DNA of 64,000 nucleotides from Flavobacterium odoriferum (GTDB taxonomy: Bacteria; Bacteroidota; Bacteroidia; Flavobacteriales; Flavobacteriaceae), in contig NZ_JAMKFA010000005.1 of assembly GCF_025499515.1 (NCBI RefSeq), positions 208,684 to 272,683 of the forward strand. The letters are read 5' to 3'. Below, one piece after another: positions 42,507 to 51,924 of this stretch (position 1 is its first letter; each line of letters begins with the position of its first letter). The notes beneath the pieces are model-generated. The model searched no databases. It was given only the letters and a program-made list of their open reading frames with translations, and was not told the DNA's origin. Made by a program: the position numbers and the translations under genes.

Positions 42507-43184
42507 ATGAAATTAACATACATATTTATAATCTTATTTGTCTACAACTCAATTTCAGCGCAACTAAAAACCATAACTGATAAAACTACTTATCCATTTT
42601 GGATTAATGTTCCCGAAAAAGAAAGCACCGAAAAACAACCTATTCTTATTTTTCTCCATGGAAAAAGTCTTTCTGGAACTGATTTGAATCGTGTGAGAAG
42701 ATATGGTGTCCTTCGCGCTATGGATAAAGGAAGAAAAATCCCTGCCATAGTAGTAGCGCCTCAATTAGCAAAAGGGAGTTGGAATCCTGATAAAGTTTTG
42801 GAAGTTTTAGAATATGTACAAAAAAATTACAATACTGATTCTACTCGAATTTACGTTTGCGGTATGAGTTTAGGCGGTTATGGAACCTTACATTTTGCAG
42901 GTAAGCATGCTGATAAGATTACTGCAGCAGTAGCTATTTGTGGTGGCGGAAATGTAAGCGATGGCTGCAAATTAAGCACAATTCCGCTTTGGATTCAGCA
43001 TGGTGATAAAGACTACATTGTTCCGGTTTCTGAATCAGAAAAAGTGGTGAATGCAATTAGAAAATGCAATGAAAAAGCAAAACTAATTTTTACCATCATA
43101 AAAGGCGGAAATCACGGAAGTGTGGAAAACATTTTTCATCAAGATGCTATGTATAATTGGTTATTCGAACAAAAAAGAGAATAA
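42507..43184 (+). CDS. Secreted alpha/beta-hydrolase (esterase/phospholipase-like)
   Basis: A 225-residue protein with signal peptide (cleavage near SISAQ), oxyanion motif LHGKSLSG, nucleophile elbow GMSLGGYG (about residue 121), an Asp in HGDKDYIVPV and the catalytic His in GGNHGSVENI. This matches the predicted esterase/PHB-depolymerase-like family of Bacteroidota. Periplasmic or exported. Substrate not deducible. Confidence 0.85.
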   Translation: MKLTYIFIILFVYNSISAQLKTITDKTTYPFWINVPEKESTEKQPILIFLHGKSLSGTDLNRVRRYGVLRAMDKGRKIPAIVVAPQLAKGSWNPDKVLEVLEYVQKNYNTDSTRIYVCGMSLGGYGTLHFAGKHADKITAAVAICGGGNVSDGCKLSTIPLWIQHGDKDYIVPVSESEKVVNAIRKCNEKAKLIFTIIKGGNHGSVENIFHQDAMYNWLFEQKRE

Positions 43185-43201
43185 TCTATTACCTTTGCCT
43201 C

Positions 43202-44146
43202 ATGAGCATTACCTTATTATCTTCGCCTTTACAAGGATTTACCGATTTTAGATTCCGAAACGCCTTTCACAAACACTTTGGAGGCATCGATACATTTTAT
43301 TCGCCATACATCAAATTAAACGGGAAATTAGTAGTCAAAGGTTCATACGAAAGAGATATTCTTCCTGAAAACAACTCTACTCTAGAAGTTATTCCGCAAA
43401 TTATAACGAATGATGCTGAGGAATTTTTATTTGTGGCGAAATATGTGCAACAATTCGGTTACAAAGAATTGAATTGGAACTTAGGTTGTCCGTATCCAAT
43501 GGTGGCAAAATGCGGTATGGGTTCGGGATTGATAAAAAATACCGACCAAATTGAACACATCTTAAAACGTGTTCACAATGAAACGAATATTATCGTTTCA
43601 ATGAAAATGCGAATGGGTTATGAAAATGCTACAGAAATTTTAGATGTTTTACCTATTTTAGAACAATATCCAATTAAAAATATTGCAATTCATGCCCGAA
43701 TTGGCAAACAATTATACAAAGGTGGTGTCGATTTAGATTCGTTTCAAAAATGTTTAGACACATCAAAACAGAAGATTTATTATAACGGAGATATAACTTC
43801 GGTAACAAAATTTAACGAATTACAAGAGCGTTTTCCTTCGATTGACCATTGGATGATAGGAAGAGGCTTAATTGCCGATCCATTTTTACCTTCGATGATT
43901 AAAAATAACACAACAGAATATCCAAAAAATAAATTGGAAATTTTTGAAGCTTTTCATGATGAAATTTATCAAGAATATGATGCTTATTTATCTGGTCCAA
44001 CGCCAATTCGCATGAAAATGTTAGGTTTTTGGGAATACTTTTCGGAATCATTTTCTAATCCGCAAAAGACTTTTAAAAAAATTAAAAAAGCTGGGAATAG
44101 TAAGAATTACGAAATTGCAGTGAAAGAGATTTTTAAAAACGGGTAA
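43202..44146 (+). CDS. dus: tRNA-dihydrouridine synthase
   Basis: A 314-residue FMN-dependent Dus: N-terminal SPLQGFTDFRFR (FMN loop), LNWNLGCPYPMV with the catalytic Cys of GCP, KMRMGY, IAIHARIGKQLY and the phosphate-binding YNGDITS and MIGRGLIADPFL. It reduces uridine in the D-loop of tRNAs. The frame is open upstream to 43157, inside the preceding gene, so ATG 43202 (MSITLLSSPLQG) is chosen. Confidence 0.92.
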   Translation: MSITLLSSPLQGFTDFRFRNAFHKHFGGIDTFYSPYIKLNGKLVVKGSYERDILPENNSTLEVIPQIITNDAEEFLFVAKYVQQFGYKELNWNLGCPYPMVAKCGMGSGLIKNTDQIEHILKRVHNETNIIVSMKMRMGYENATEILDVLPILEQYPIKNIAIHARIGKQLYKGGVDLDSFQKCLDTSKQKIYYNGDITSVTKFNELQERFPSIDHWMIGRGLIADPFLPSMIKNNTTEYPKNKLEIFEAFHDEIYQEYDAYLSGPTPIRMKMLGFWEYFSESFSNPQKTFKKIKKAGNSKNYEIAVKEIFKNG

Positions 44147-44147
44147 T

Positions 44148-44660
44148 TTAAATTGAAAATATCCGTTTTACCAATTCAACATCAACTGGTAAATTCTCTT
44201 TGATTTCAATAAAGTAATTAGCTTGCCAATCCTGAGTTTTTATAGCTTGTTTATTTTCGGGTTTATCCCAAGGCGCATACACTCGAATACCACGCTTTCC
44301 TCCTTTTTCATTTTGAGAAATAATTCCTTTGGAAACTAAAACCGATTTTGGAAAAATAAACTGACCGAAATTTTCTGAATCTCGTACCGAAATAATCATA
44401 AAATCTAAAGAATCAGAAACATCAAATGGAGCTGTTATACCTTCGCTATTTCGTTTCCAAATAGCAACAAATTGTCCGATTTTTGAAGGAGTGATATTCG
44501 CAACTCGGTATTGAATTAGTTTGTTGTTCAATTCAAAAGAACAAGCACCATAATTTGCACTCTCAGAATTCCAAATAAGATTTTGAAATTGAAAACCACA
44601 CTCATTATAAAGTATTTTTTTAGCTAATTGCAAATCGCTTTCAAAACTTTCTGAATTCAT
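44148..44660 (-). CDS. MepB-like protein
   Basis: A 170-residue protein matching the MepB family pattern: NESANYGACSFELN-like strand, VANITPSKIGQFVAIWKR, FGQFIFPK and GKRGIRVYAPWDKP near the end. MepB accompanies the mepA efflux pump in Staphylococcus, but its biochemical function is unknown. It ends one base from the convergent dus gene. Confidence 0.8.
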   Translation of the reverse strand: MNSESFESDLQLAKKILYNECGFQFQNLIWNSESANYGACSFELNNKLIQYRVANITPSKIGQFVAIWKRNSEGITAPFDVSDSLDFMIISVRDSENFGQFIFPKSVLVSKGIISQNEKGGKRGIRVYAPWDKPENKQAIKTQDWQANYFIEIKENLPVDVELVKRIFSI

Positions 44661-44671
44661 TTATTGAAAAT

Positions 44672-45019
44672 TTAAATCTTAAAACGATCACCTAACTTTT
44701 TCCCAATCAAATAAGCGATTCCAATTCCTAAAATTAAAATCCAAAGATTCATGAAAATATAAAATGTGTACGCAATTGGATTTTCAGTTGAATTGAAACA
44801 ATAACTATCAATCAAAAAACAAAAATTAGTAGTTTCTTTAGAAAATAACGACAACGCAAAACTCATCAAAAAAGTAATTCCAATCGCCGACAAAATATAA
44901 ACAACGTTTTTATTCATCGGTTTTTTACCTGTGGGCTGAAACACATTTCGTTCTGCTTCAGTACGTTTATTGTTCTGAAGTGACCAAATTACTTTTTTAG
45001 CTTCGTCGTCTACATTCAT
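44672..45019 (-). CDS. Small two-TM membrane protein
   Basis: A 115-residue protein with a cytoplasmic N-terminus (AKKVIWSLQNNKRTEAER) and two hydrophobic helices (VVYILSAIGITFLMSFALSLF and IAYTFYIFMNLWILILGIGIAYLIG) around a loop with two cysteines. Not recognised. It lies between hisS and the MepB-like gene in the same direction and may be co-transcribed. Confidence 0.65.
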   Translation of the reverse strand: MNVDDEAKKVIWSLQNNKRTEAERNVFQPTGKKPMNKNVVYILSAIGITFLMSFALSLFSKETTNFCFLIDSYCFNSTENPIAYTFYIFMNLWILILGIGIAYLIGKKLGDRFKI

Positions 45020-45061
45020 ATTAAATTCTATTAAATTTCAACAACAAAGTTCGGCTTTTAT

Positions 45062-46432
45062 TTATTGTAATAACGTAACTAATGTTGCAAAGTCTACTTT
45101 TTGTTGTTCGCCAGTAGCTAAATTTTTCAAACCAAATTCTTCACGCTCGATTTCTGATTCACCTACAATTACTGCAAATGGAATTCCTCTCCTATCGGCG
45201 TGTTTGAATTGTTTATCGATTTTTGATTTATCAGGATATAACTCAACTTTGATTCCTTTTTGACGCAATTTACCGATGGCTTTCATCGAATACAAAGCTT
45301 CTTTGTCACCAAAGTTTAAGAATAACGCTTTTGATGTCGCTAAAACAGCTTCTGGAAACAAACCAACTTCTTCCATTACCAAAGCAATTCGGTCTAAACC
45401 AAATGAAATTCCTACGCCCGACATATTTTTCAATCCGAAAATACCCGTTAAGTCATCATAACGGCCACCGCCACCAATCGAACCCATAGCAACACCTTTT
45501 GGCGCAGCGACTTCAAAAATGGCGCCAGTGTAATAATTTAAACCACGCGCTAACGTAACATCTAAATCCAAGAAAGCGGTTTGCAAACCTAAAGTCATAA
45601 CGTTGTCACAAATAAATTTCAACTCGTTTACCCCTTTCATTCCTTCTTCAGAATTCGCTAATAAATTGGCTAATTTTTCTATTTTTTCGTTGATGGTTCC
45701 TGTGAAATTAAATAATGGCTGTACTTTTTCAATCGCCGTTTCCGAAATGCCTTTTTCTAACATTTCTTTCTTCACGCCGTCCTCACCTATTTTATCTAAT
45801 TTATCTAAAGCTACCGTAAAATCAATCAATTTATCTGAAGCTCCAATTACCTCAGCAATTCCAGATAATATTTTACGATTGTTAATTTTAATCGTAACGC
45901 CACCTAATCCTAACTGACTAAAAACCGAGTCATATAATTGTACCAACTCTACTTCTTGCCAAAGGGAATTCGAACCCACTACATCGGCATCACACTGATA
46001 AAACTCTCTAAAACGTCCTTTTTGAGGCCTATCGGCACGCCAAACCGGTTGAATTTGGTAACGCTTGAACGGAAACTCAATTTCGTTTTGGTGTTGCACC
46101 ACATAACGCGCAAATGGAACTGTTAAATCGTAACGAAGGGCTTTTTCGGAGATTTTAGGAGTTACGACATTTTCTTGTCTGTATTCTAAAAATTCTAAAG
46201 GAACATTTTTTAAATATTCACCTGAATTCAAAATCTTAAAAATCAAACGATCGCCTTCTTCACCATATTTTCCCATTAAGGTTTCTGAGTTTTCAAACGA
46301 AGGCGTTTCAATAGGTTGAAAGCCAAATTTCTCAAAATTAGTTTTTATCGTACTAAAAATATAATTGCGTTTCGCCACTTCTGCTGGTGAAAAATCTCGG
46401 GTTCCTTTTGGTATGCTTGGTTTTTGTGCCAT
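45062..46432 (-). CDS. hisS: Histidyl-tRNA synthetase
   Basis: A 456-residue class II aminoacyl-tRNA synthetase. It opens [12 protein letters not shown], has motif 1 region [23 protein letters not shown], motif 2 [13 protein letters not shown], the HisA box [12 protein letters not shown], motif 3 GGGGRYDDL and [13 protein letters not shown], and a C-terminal anticodon-binding domain. Charges tRNA-His. Normal length, intact. Confidence 0.96.
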   Translation of the reverse strand: MAQKPSIPKGTRDFSPAEVAKRNYIFSTIKTNFEKFGFQPIETPSFENSETLMGKYGEEGDRLIFKILNSGEYLKNVPLEFLEYRQENVVTPKISEKALRYDLTVPFARYVVQHQNEIEFPFKRYQIQPVWRADRPQKGRFREFYQCDADVVGSNSLWQEVELVQLYDSVFSQLGLGGVTIKINNRKILSGIAEVIGASDKLIDFTVALDKLDKIGEDGVKKEMLEKGISETAIEKVQPLFNFTGTINEKIEKLANLLANSEEGMKGVNELKFICDNVMTLGLQTAFLDLDVTLARGLNYYTGAIFEVAAPKGVAMGSIGGGGRYDDLTGIFGLKNMSGVGISFGLDRIALVMEEVGLFPEAVLATSKALFLNFGDKEALYSMKAIGKLRQKGIKVELYPDKSKIDKQFKHADRRGIPFAVIVGESEIEREEFGLKNLATGEQQKVDFATLVTLLQ

Positions 46433-46601
46433 TTTTCTAATGTGTCAATTTGAAAATGTGTCAATAAGACAATTCTGATTTTTTGCAATGCAAATATCGG
46501 ATATATTACTGACTTCAAAAAATTATAAGACTAATTACTAGTTACTTTTTACTAATTACTTTTTTAATGTAACAAAATAAATAATTTGTAGTCTTATAGT
46601 C

Positions 46602-47843
46602 ATGGTAGGATTATTTAAAGAAAATACAAAAATTGCGCTTGATTCTATTAAAGGTCAGGCTTTGCGTACTTCGTTAACGGTTATGATTATTGCTATTGGA
46701 ATCACAGCTTTGGTTGGAATTCTAACAGTTGTTTCGGCTTTAGAAAATACGATTTTAAAAGATTTTGCTTCAATGGGAGCGAATACTTTTTCAATTAGCC
46801 AATACGATTTCTCTTCTGAAATTAATCAAAACGATGCAGAACAACGCGTCAATCCTATCATTAGCTATCCAGAAGCCAAGGCTTTTCAAGACAAATTTAA
46901 TTTTCCATTTACCACAACCTCTTTATCATTTACAGCAGGTTCGGCGGTTGAAGTTAAATATGGCGAAAAAAAGACCGATCCAGAAATTTCTATTGTTGGA
47001 GTAGATGAGAATTTTTGTCCGAACAAAGGTTTAGAAGTGGTAAAAGGAAGAAATTTTAATTCTTTTGACATTTCAAACAACAATTATGTTTGTGTTTTAG
47101 GTTCGGATTTTGAAAAAGGGTTATTTGAAAACATCAATCCGTTAGATAAAACCATATCAATTCGTGGAGCAAAATTCAAGGTTATTGGTGTTTTGAAAGA
47201 GAAAGGTTCAACTTTCGGAAATAGTCAAGATTTACGTGTTTTAATTCCAACACAAGTAGCGCGTTCACTGTTTTCTGCTCCAAATATCAATTACGATTTA
47301 GACGTAATGGTTACCAATGAAGCTCTTTTAGACGAAGCGGTTGACGATGCTATTATTACCATGCGAAGAGTTCGAAAATTGAGTCCCGTAGAAAAAGAAA
47401 ATTTCGGAATTGAGCGTAGTGATGATTTGATTCAAACCTTACTTTCTAACACAGCAGTTTTAGGAATATCGGCTTGGGTAATTGGAATTATTACGGTTTT
47501 TGGTTCGTCGATTGCATTAATGAATATTATGTTGGTTTCGGTATCCGAACGCACACGTGAAATTGGTGTTAGAAAATCGCTTGGAGCCAAAAGAAGTACG
47601 ATTGCTTGGCAGTTTTTCACTGAAACATTAGTAATTGGTCAATTAGGTGGATTGGTTGGAATTATTTTAGGAATTTTAATCGGTTTCGGAATTGCATCAG
47701 CTATTGGATTTGCCTTTGTAATTCCTTGGATGGCGATTATTGCTGCTTTTATTACGACTTTTATTGTAACGATTGTTTCTGGATTATACCCTGCGATAAA
47801 AGCTTCGAAATTAGATCCTGTGGAAGCGTTGAGATACGAATAA
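46602..47843 (+). CDS. ABC transporter permease (MacB/FtsX-like)
   Basis: A 413-residue permease with one N-terminal helix (LRTSLTVMIIAIGITALVGILTVV), a large periplasmic MacB core domain (about 45-270), and three C-terminal helices framing the conserved VSERTREIGVRKSLGAKRSTIAWQF. MacB-like type VII ABC transporters drive export of lipoproteins, peptides or drugs. No ATPase gene lies next to it, so the partner is encoded elsewhere. Confidence 0.88.
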   Translation: MVGLFKENTKIALDSIKGQALRTSLTVMIIAIGITALVGILTVVSALENTILKDFASMGANTFSISQYDFSSEINQNDAEQRVNPIISYPEAKAFQDKFNFPFTTTSLSFTAGSAVEVKYGEKKTDPEISIVGVDENFCPNKGLEVVKGRNFNSFDISNNNYVCVLGSDFEKGLFENINPLDKTISIRGAKFKVIGVLKEKGSTFGNSQDLRVLIPTQVARSLFSAPNINYDLDVMVTNEALLDEAVDDAIITMRRVRKLSPVEKENFGIERSDDLIQTLLSNTAVLGISAWVIGIITVFGSSIALMNIMLVSVSERTREIGVRKSLGAKRSTIAWQFFTETLVIGQLGGLVGIILGILIGFGIASAIGFAFVIPWMAIIAAFITTFIVTIVSGLYPAIKASKLDPVEALRYE

Positions 47844-47850
47844 AAAGTTA

Positions 47851-47935
47851 ACCACAAGAAACACAAAGAAGGCACAAGGTTTTTAAATTATATCTTCGTG
47901 GTACTTTGTGAAAAAACTTTGTGAAACTTTGTGCT
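47851..47935. repeat. Interspersed CACAAAG-type inverted repeat
   Basis: ACCACAAGAAACACAAAG and GGCACAAGG face CTTTGTG repeated three times on the other side (near 47904, 47918 and 47928). It lies between convergent genes and may act as a terminator. Similar accACAAAG/ctttgtgg repeats are scattered in Flavobacteriia genomes to my knowledge. Confidence 0.5.
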
Positions 47936-47941
47936 ACAAAC

Positions 47942-48799
47942 CTAAATTGAACATTTTATCATTCGATCATTACCGTAAATATCTTTTTTCAATTCGATAT
48001 TTTTGAAACCTAGATTTTCAAGTAACTCAACGGTTTCTTTTCCTAAATATTGATTGATTTCGAAGAATAACAATCCGTTTGGCGACAAGTTTTTCAAGGC
48101 CAATTGCGCAATTTTTCTATAAAAAAGTAAGGCATCGGTATCTTCTACAAATAGCGCCAAATGCGGTTCGTAATCCAAGACATTTTTCTTGATTTCTTGT
48201 TTTTCCAAATTACGAATGTAGGGAGGATTGGAAACGATGATGTCAAAATGTTGATTCAAATCTTCAACTTCTAAAATATTGGCTTCAATAAAATTGATTT
48301 CCACTTTATTTAACTCCGCATTCCTTTTAGCCACTTCTAATGCTTTTTCGGAAATATCAATTGCTGAAACGTTTGCTTGTGGTAAATTTACTTTTAATGA
48401 AATTGGAATACAACCTGTACCAGTTCCAATATCCAAAATATTTAAGCTGGAAGCTGGAAGTTGGAAGTTGGAAGTTTCTTTTAGAATAAATTCAACAAGT
48501 TCTTCTGTTTCAGGTCTTGGAATTAAAGTATTTTCATTGACTTCAAAACGTAATCCATAAAACCAAGCTTCTCCTGTGATGTATTGAATGGGTTTTTCTT
48601 GTTGTAAATCCACTAAAATAGCATTCCACTTTTCAATTGCTGCATCTGAAATCTCAAAATCAGGATTCAAAGCAACATCTACTCGCTTCAAATTATGCAA
48701 ATATTCGGTTAGGATAAAAAAGAAACTTTTAATTTCTTGTTCATCTTGAATGTTTTTTAACGAATTGAAAAAGTGGGCTTTGTATTGTTTAAGTAGCAT
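47942..48799 (-). CDS. prmC: Peptide chain release factor N5-glutamine methyltransferase
   Basis: A 285-residue SAM methyltransferase of the HemK/PrmC family: N-terminal helical substrate domain, SAM motif ILDIGTGTGCIPISL, and catalytic NPPYI in IIVSNPPYIRN. It modifies the GGQ glutamine of RF1/RF2. A four-copy 7-bp repeat (48447-48474) encodes the linker (NFQLPASS) between the two domains. Its ATG overlaps the stop of the upstream 302-residue gene (TAATG). Confidence 0.93.
   Translation of the reverse strand: MLLKQYKAHFFNSLKNIQDEQEIKSFFFILTEYLHNLKRVDVALNPDFEISDAAIEKWNAILVDLQQEKPIQYITGEAWFYGLRFEVNENTLIPRPETEELVEFILKETSNFQLPASSLNILDIGTGTGCIPISLKVNLPQANVSAIDISEKALEVAKRNAELNKVEINFIEANILEVEDLNQHFDIIVSNPPYIRNLEKQEIKKNVLDYEPHLALFVEDTDALLFYRKIAQLALKNLSPNGLLFFEINQYLGKETVELLENLGFKNIELKKDIYGNDRMIKCSI
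48447..48474. repeat. Heptanucleotide tandem repeat inside prmC
   Basis: Four 7-bp units, CTGGAAG twice then TTGGAAG twice. Gain or loss of one unit would shift the reading frame. It encodes the interdomain linker of PrmC just before the SAM-binding motif. Confidence 0.85.
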
Positions 48800-49707
48800 T
48801 AGATTCCGTATTTCTTTTTAATAAGTTCTAGAATATCTTTTCTTAATTGCCAGGGCGGTAAACCTACAGCAATTCTTCGCTTATCTAAATTATCAAAATC
48901 CTCAATCAAATCTTTTTCTATTCCACTATAAATCCCATAAAGATAAACGCCATTACCTCTTAAATTACTATCTATCAAAAAACCATAGATTTCTGCAGGC
49001 GCTCTTCCTCTTCTAATTAAATCGAGAAAAATAGGCTTCCAATATTCTGCATCTTCACTATTTATATGATAAACGAAAATAACTGCACTGAAAAATTTAT
49101 CATCAACTGTATAATTTCCAAATTGAGGAAACATTTCATCAGGAAAGCAATCACAATCCGCAACAATCTTTCTTAACTTTAAATAATTAATGCTATCCAC
49201 TCTTTTCAATCCTTCATAATCACGATTAATTCTTACACTTTGGTCTTCCTCCTTCATTTTTAAAATTTCATTTCTCAAATCTAAATTCACTTGTTTTAGA
49301 TAAGCCTCATGATATTTTTTAGCCTTTCGTTCTAATTTTCTCCAATATCTTGTGTTTTGAATATCCTTATAAAGAGGAGCATCTTTAAAATTTTCAAACT
49401 TAGCACCATAATCTCTAACTAAAATTTCAATATAATGAACCGCTTCTTCTGGCTTGTTTAATCGCATAGCACATTCAGCTAAAACTGCAGGTTCATTAAT
49501 TTCCATTTGTTTCAATAATGGACAATTCTTTTCAGCTGTTTTTAATAAATCATAGGCTTTTTGATAATTCTCCTTCAAATATTCATATTGTGCCAGATAA
49601 ACAAATTGATAATAATTGTTGATGTAATCATATTCTTCGTTAATTTTTTTCTTTTGCGAAAAACCAACTACCGAAATCAATAAAAAAAATAAAATCTTAA
49701 TCTTCAT
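48799..49707 (-). CDS. Secreted TPR-like protein of unknown function
   Basis: A 302-residue protein with a signal peptide (ILFFLLISVVGFSQ) and helical hairpin repeats resembling TPR motifs (YLAQYEYLKENYQKAYDLLKTA, AVLAECAMRLNKPEEAVHYI). The C-terminal half contains VADCDCFPDEMFPQFG and DLIRRGRAPAEIYGF, unfamiliar to me. Probably periplasmic. Translationally coupled to prmC, though a shared function is not obvious. Confidence 0.7.
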   Translation of the reverse strand: MKIKILFFLLISVVGFSQKKKINEEYDYINNYYQFVYLAQYEYLKENYQKAYDLLKTAEKNCPLLKQMEINEPAVLAECAMRLNKPEEAVHYIEILVRDYGAKFENFKDAPLYKDIQNTRYWRKLERKAKKYHEAYLKQVNLDLRNEILKMKEEDQSVRINRDYEGLKRVDSINYLKLRKIVADCDCFPDEMFPQFGNYTVDDKFFSAVIFVYHINSEDAEYWKPIFLDLIRRGRAPAEIYGFLIDSNLRGNGVYLYGIYSGIEKDLIEDFDNLDKRRIAVGLPPWQLRKDILELIKKKYGI

Positions 49708-49723
49708 AAACTTAATCTTAATA

Positions 49724-50200
49724 CTATAATTTCCTCGTCATCCAAACTTCACAACTGTTATGACCGGTATTCCCCATTGGTCCGCAAATGTTTTCAAAAC
49801 CAATTCTTTTGTATAATTTTTGAGCGGTTGTCATGAAAGATAAGGTTTCTAAATAACAGATTTCAAATCCTTGTATTTTTGCATATTCTAAACATTTCTC
49901 AATAATTTTCTCTGCATAACCCGTTCCTCTTATCTCGGGAGCAAAATACATTTTTTGTAATTCACATACCGAAACATCTGCATTTTCTAGAGGTGCAATA
50001 CCACAACCACCAACCACATTTCCGTCTTTTTCCACCACATAATATATGGAACGTGGTTCTTGATACACTTCGTATAAAGTATCTAAAATAGGGTCAGCGT
50101 AAGCCGTTCCAACTTTTGGTGCATCTAATTCATGAAAAATATCACGAATTACCTTAGCAATCGACTCATTATCTTTTTGTTGGATTTCTCTAATTAGCAT
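49724..50200 (-). CDS. GNAT N-acetyltransferase
   Basis: A 158-residue GNAT-fold enzyme: VVGGCGIAPL strand, MYFAPEIRGTGYAEKIIEKCL (acetyl-CoA loop R-x-x-G-x-G/A), and a C-terminal AQKLYKRIGFEN. Acetyl-CoA-dependent; substrate unknown. It is 15 bp from the TPR-like gene. Confidence 0.88.
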   Translation of the reverse strand: MLIREIQQKDNESIAKVIRDIFHELDAPKVGTAYADPILDTLYEVYQEPRSIYYVVEKDGNVVGGCGIAPLENADVSVCELQKMYFAPEIRGTGYAEKIIEKCLEYAKIQGFEICYLETLSFMTTAQKLYKRIGFENICGPMGNTGHNSCEVWMTRKL

Positions 50201-50281
50201 AGCATTTTTATTGTTGGGTAAAAGTACGTAAATTGCTAGAATCGATTATTAATTCTATCTTAAAAATACTACTTTTGTATT

Positions 50282-51325
50282 ATGACGACACACGAATTTT
50301 ACATGAAACGCTGTATTGAACTCGCCAAAAATGGTTTAGGAACCACATATCCTAATCCGTTGGTGGGAAGTGTAATTGTGCATGATGATAAAATTATCGG
50401 AGAAGGTTGGCACAAAAAAGCCGGCGAACCTCATGCGGAAGTCAATGCGGTGAATTCGGTAAAAGATAAATCGTTATTGAAAGAAGCTACGATTTACGTG
50501 AGTTTAGAACCATGTAGTCACTTCGGAAAAACACCTCCGTGTTGCGATTTAATTATTGCGAATGAAATTACGAATGTTGTAATTGGTACCGTTGACCCAT
50601 TTGCGAAAGTAGCTGGAAACGGAATCAAAAAACTAGTTGAAAGTGGCAAAAATGTAACCGTTGGTATTTTAGAAGACGAATGCAACGAACTCAACAAACG
50701 CTTTTTTACCTTTCATCAAAAGAAAAGACCTTATATTATTTTGAAATGGGCCGAAACCGCTGATGGATTCATTGCTCCACTTTCGAAAGAAGAAAAAGCT
50801 CCTGTTTGGATTACAAATCCATATTCCAGACAATTGGTTCACAAATGGCGTACTGAAGAACAAGCTATTTTAGTAGGAACCAATACTGTTTTAGAAGATA
50901 ATCCGAAATTAGATGCACGCGATTTTTCAGGAAACAATCCAGTTCGAATAGTGTTGGATAAATCCGGAAAGATTTCGAAAAACTATCATGTAAAAGACAA
51001 TTCGCAAAAAACAATTTTTATTACCGAAAGTGAAAATTTCATTTCAACTGAAAATTGTATCTATGAAAATGCTATCTTTGATATTCACCTGATTTCTTCA
51101 ATTTGTGACATTTTGTATAAAAACGAAATACAATCGGTTATTATTGAAGGAGGAAGTAAAACTCTCCAATCATTCATAGATGCCAATTTATGGGACGAAG
51201 CAAGAGTTTTTATTGGAAAAACAACATTTCAAAACGGCACAACAACCCCAATTATTTCCGGAAATCCGGTTGCTGGTTTTGACATAATGAATGATGAACT
51301 TAAAATTTTCAAGAATTATGATTGA
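50282..51325 (+). CDS. ribD: Riboflavin biosynthesis deaminase/reductase
   Basis: A 347-residue bifunctional enzyme. The N-terminal deaminase has HAEVNAV and PCSHFGKTPPC zinc-ligand motifs (about 50-90); the C-terminal RibD reductase has ILKWAETADGFIA, VGTNTVLEDNP and IIEGGSKTLQSF. It catalyses the second and third steps of riboflavin synthesis. TACTTTTG at 50270-50277 fits the -7 element 4 bases before the ATG. The 3' end overlaps the HAD gene by 8 bases. Confidence 0.95.
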   Translation: MTTHEFYMKRCIELAKNGLGTTYPNPLVGSVIVHDDKIIGEGWHKKAGEPHAEVNAVNSVKDKSLLKEATIYVSLEPCSHFGKTPPCCDLIIANEITNVVIGTVDPFAKVAGNGIKKLVESGKNVTVGILEDECNELNKRFFTFHQKKRPYIILKWAETADGFIAPLSKEEKAPVWITNPYSRQLVHKWRTEEQAILVGTNTVLEDNPKLDARDFSGNNPVRIVLDKSGKISKNYHVKDNSQKTIFITESENFISTENCIYENAIFDIHLISSICDILYKNEIQSVIIEGGSKTLQSFIDANLWDEARVFIGKTTFQNGTTTPIISGNPVAGFDIMNDELKIFKNYD

Positions 51326-51920
51326 AGCAATTATTTTTGATTTTGGCGATGTTTTTATCGATTTAAACAAACAAGCTATTGATACCGAATTTAGAAAATT
51401 AGGTCTAACCGCTTGGCATGACGATTTGGATGCTTTGAATAAAAAGTACGAAATTGGAAAAATTGACGAACTTGAATTCATGCAAGGTTTTCAAAAACAT
51501 TTACCAAATGCAGATTTATCAGAAATTAGAGCGGCTTGGAATTCTATTTTAGGTGATTTTCCTCTATATCGTTTGGAATTTTTACAAATGATTTCATCGA
51601 GATATAAATTGTTTCTTTTAAGCAATACCGATCATACTCACATAGAAAAATTTGAACACAAAGAAGGTCAAACTTTTGCTCGCGATTTTTATAGTTGTTT
51701 TGAAAAAGTATACTTTTCATACGAAATCGGAATTCGTAAACCCGATGAAAATGCGTTTAAATACGTGATTAACAATCATAATTTGAATCCTAAAAAGACG
51801 TTATTTGTAGACGACAAAAAAGAAAACACTGATATGGCTGAAAAGTTAGGTTTTCGAATTTGGAATTTACAACCAGGCATTGATGATGTTGTAGAACTTT
51901 TTGATAAAAAAATAATTTAA
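51318..51920 (+). CDS. HAD-family hydrolase (HAD-IA)
   Basis: A 200-residue haloacid-dehalogenase-like hydrolase: motif I IIFDFGDVFIDL (nucleophile Asp), motif II LLSNTD, motif III/IV IGIRKPDENAF and TLFVDDKKENTDMAEKLG. Small cap as in HAD-IA. Probable phosphatase; its coupling to ribD (8-bp overlap) suggests it could supply a dephosphorylation step in riboflavin synthesis, but this is inference. ATG 51318 is chosen over upstream starts. Confidence 0.88.
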   Translation: MIEAIIFDFGDVFIDLNKQAIDTEFRKLGLTAWHDDLDALNKKYEIGKIDELEFMQGFQKHLPNADLSEIRAAWNSILGDFPLYRLEFLQMISSRYKLFLLSNTDHTHIEKFEHKEGQTFARDFYSCFEKVYFSYEIGIRKPDENAFKYVINNHNLNPKKTLFVDDKKENTDMAEKLGFRIWNLQPGIDDVVELFDKKII

Positions 51921-51924
51921 CATC

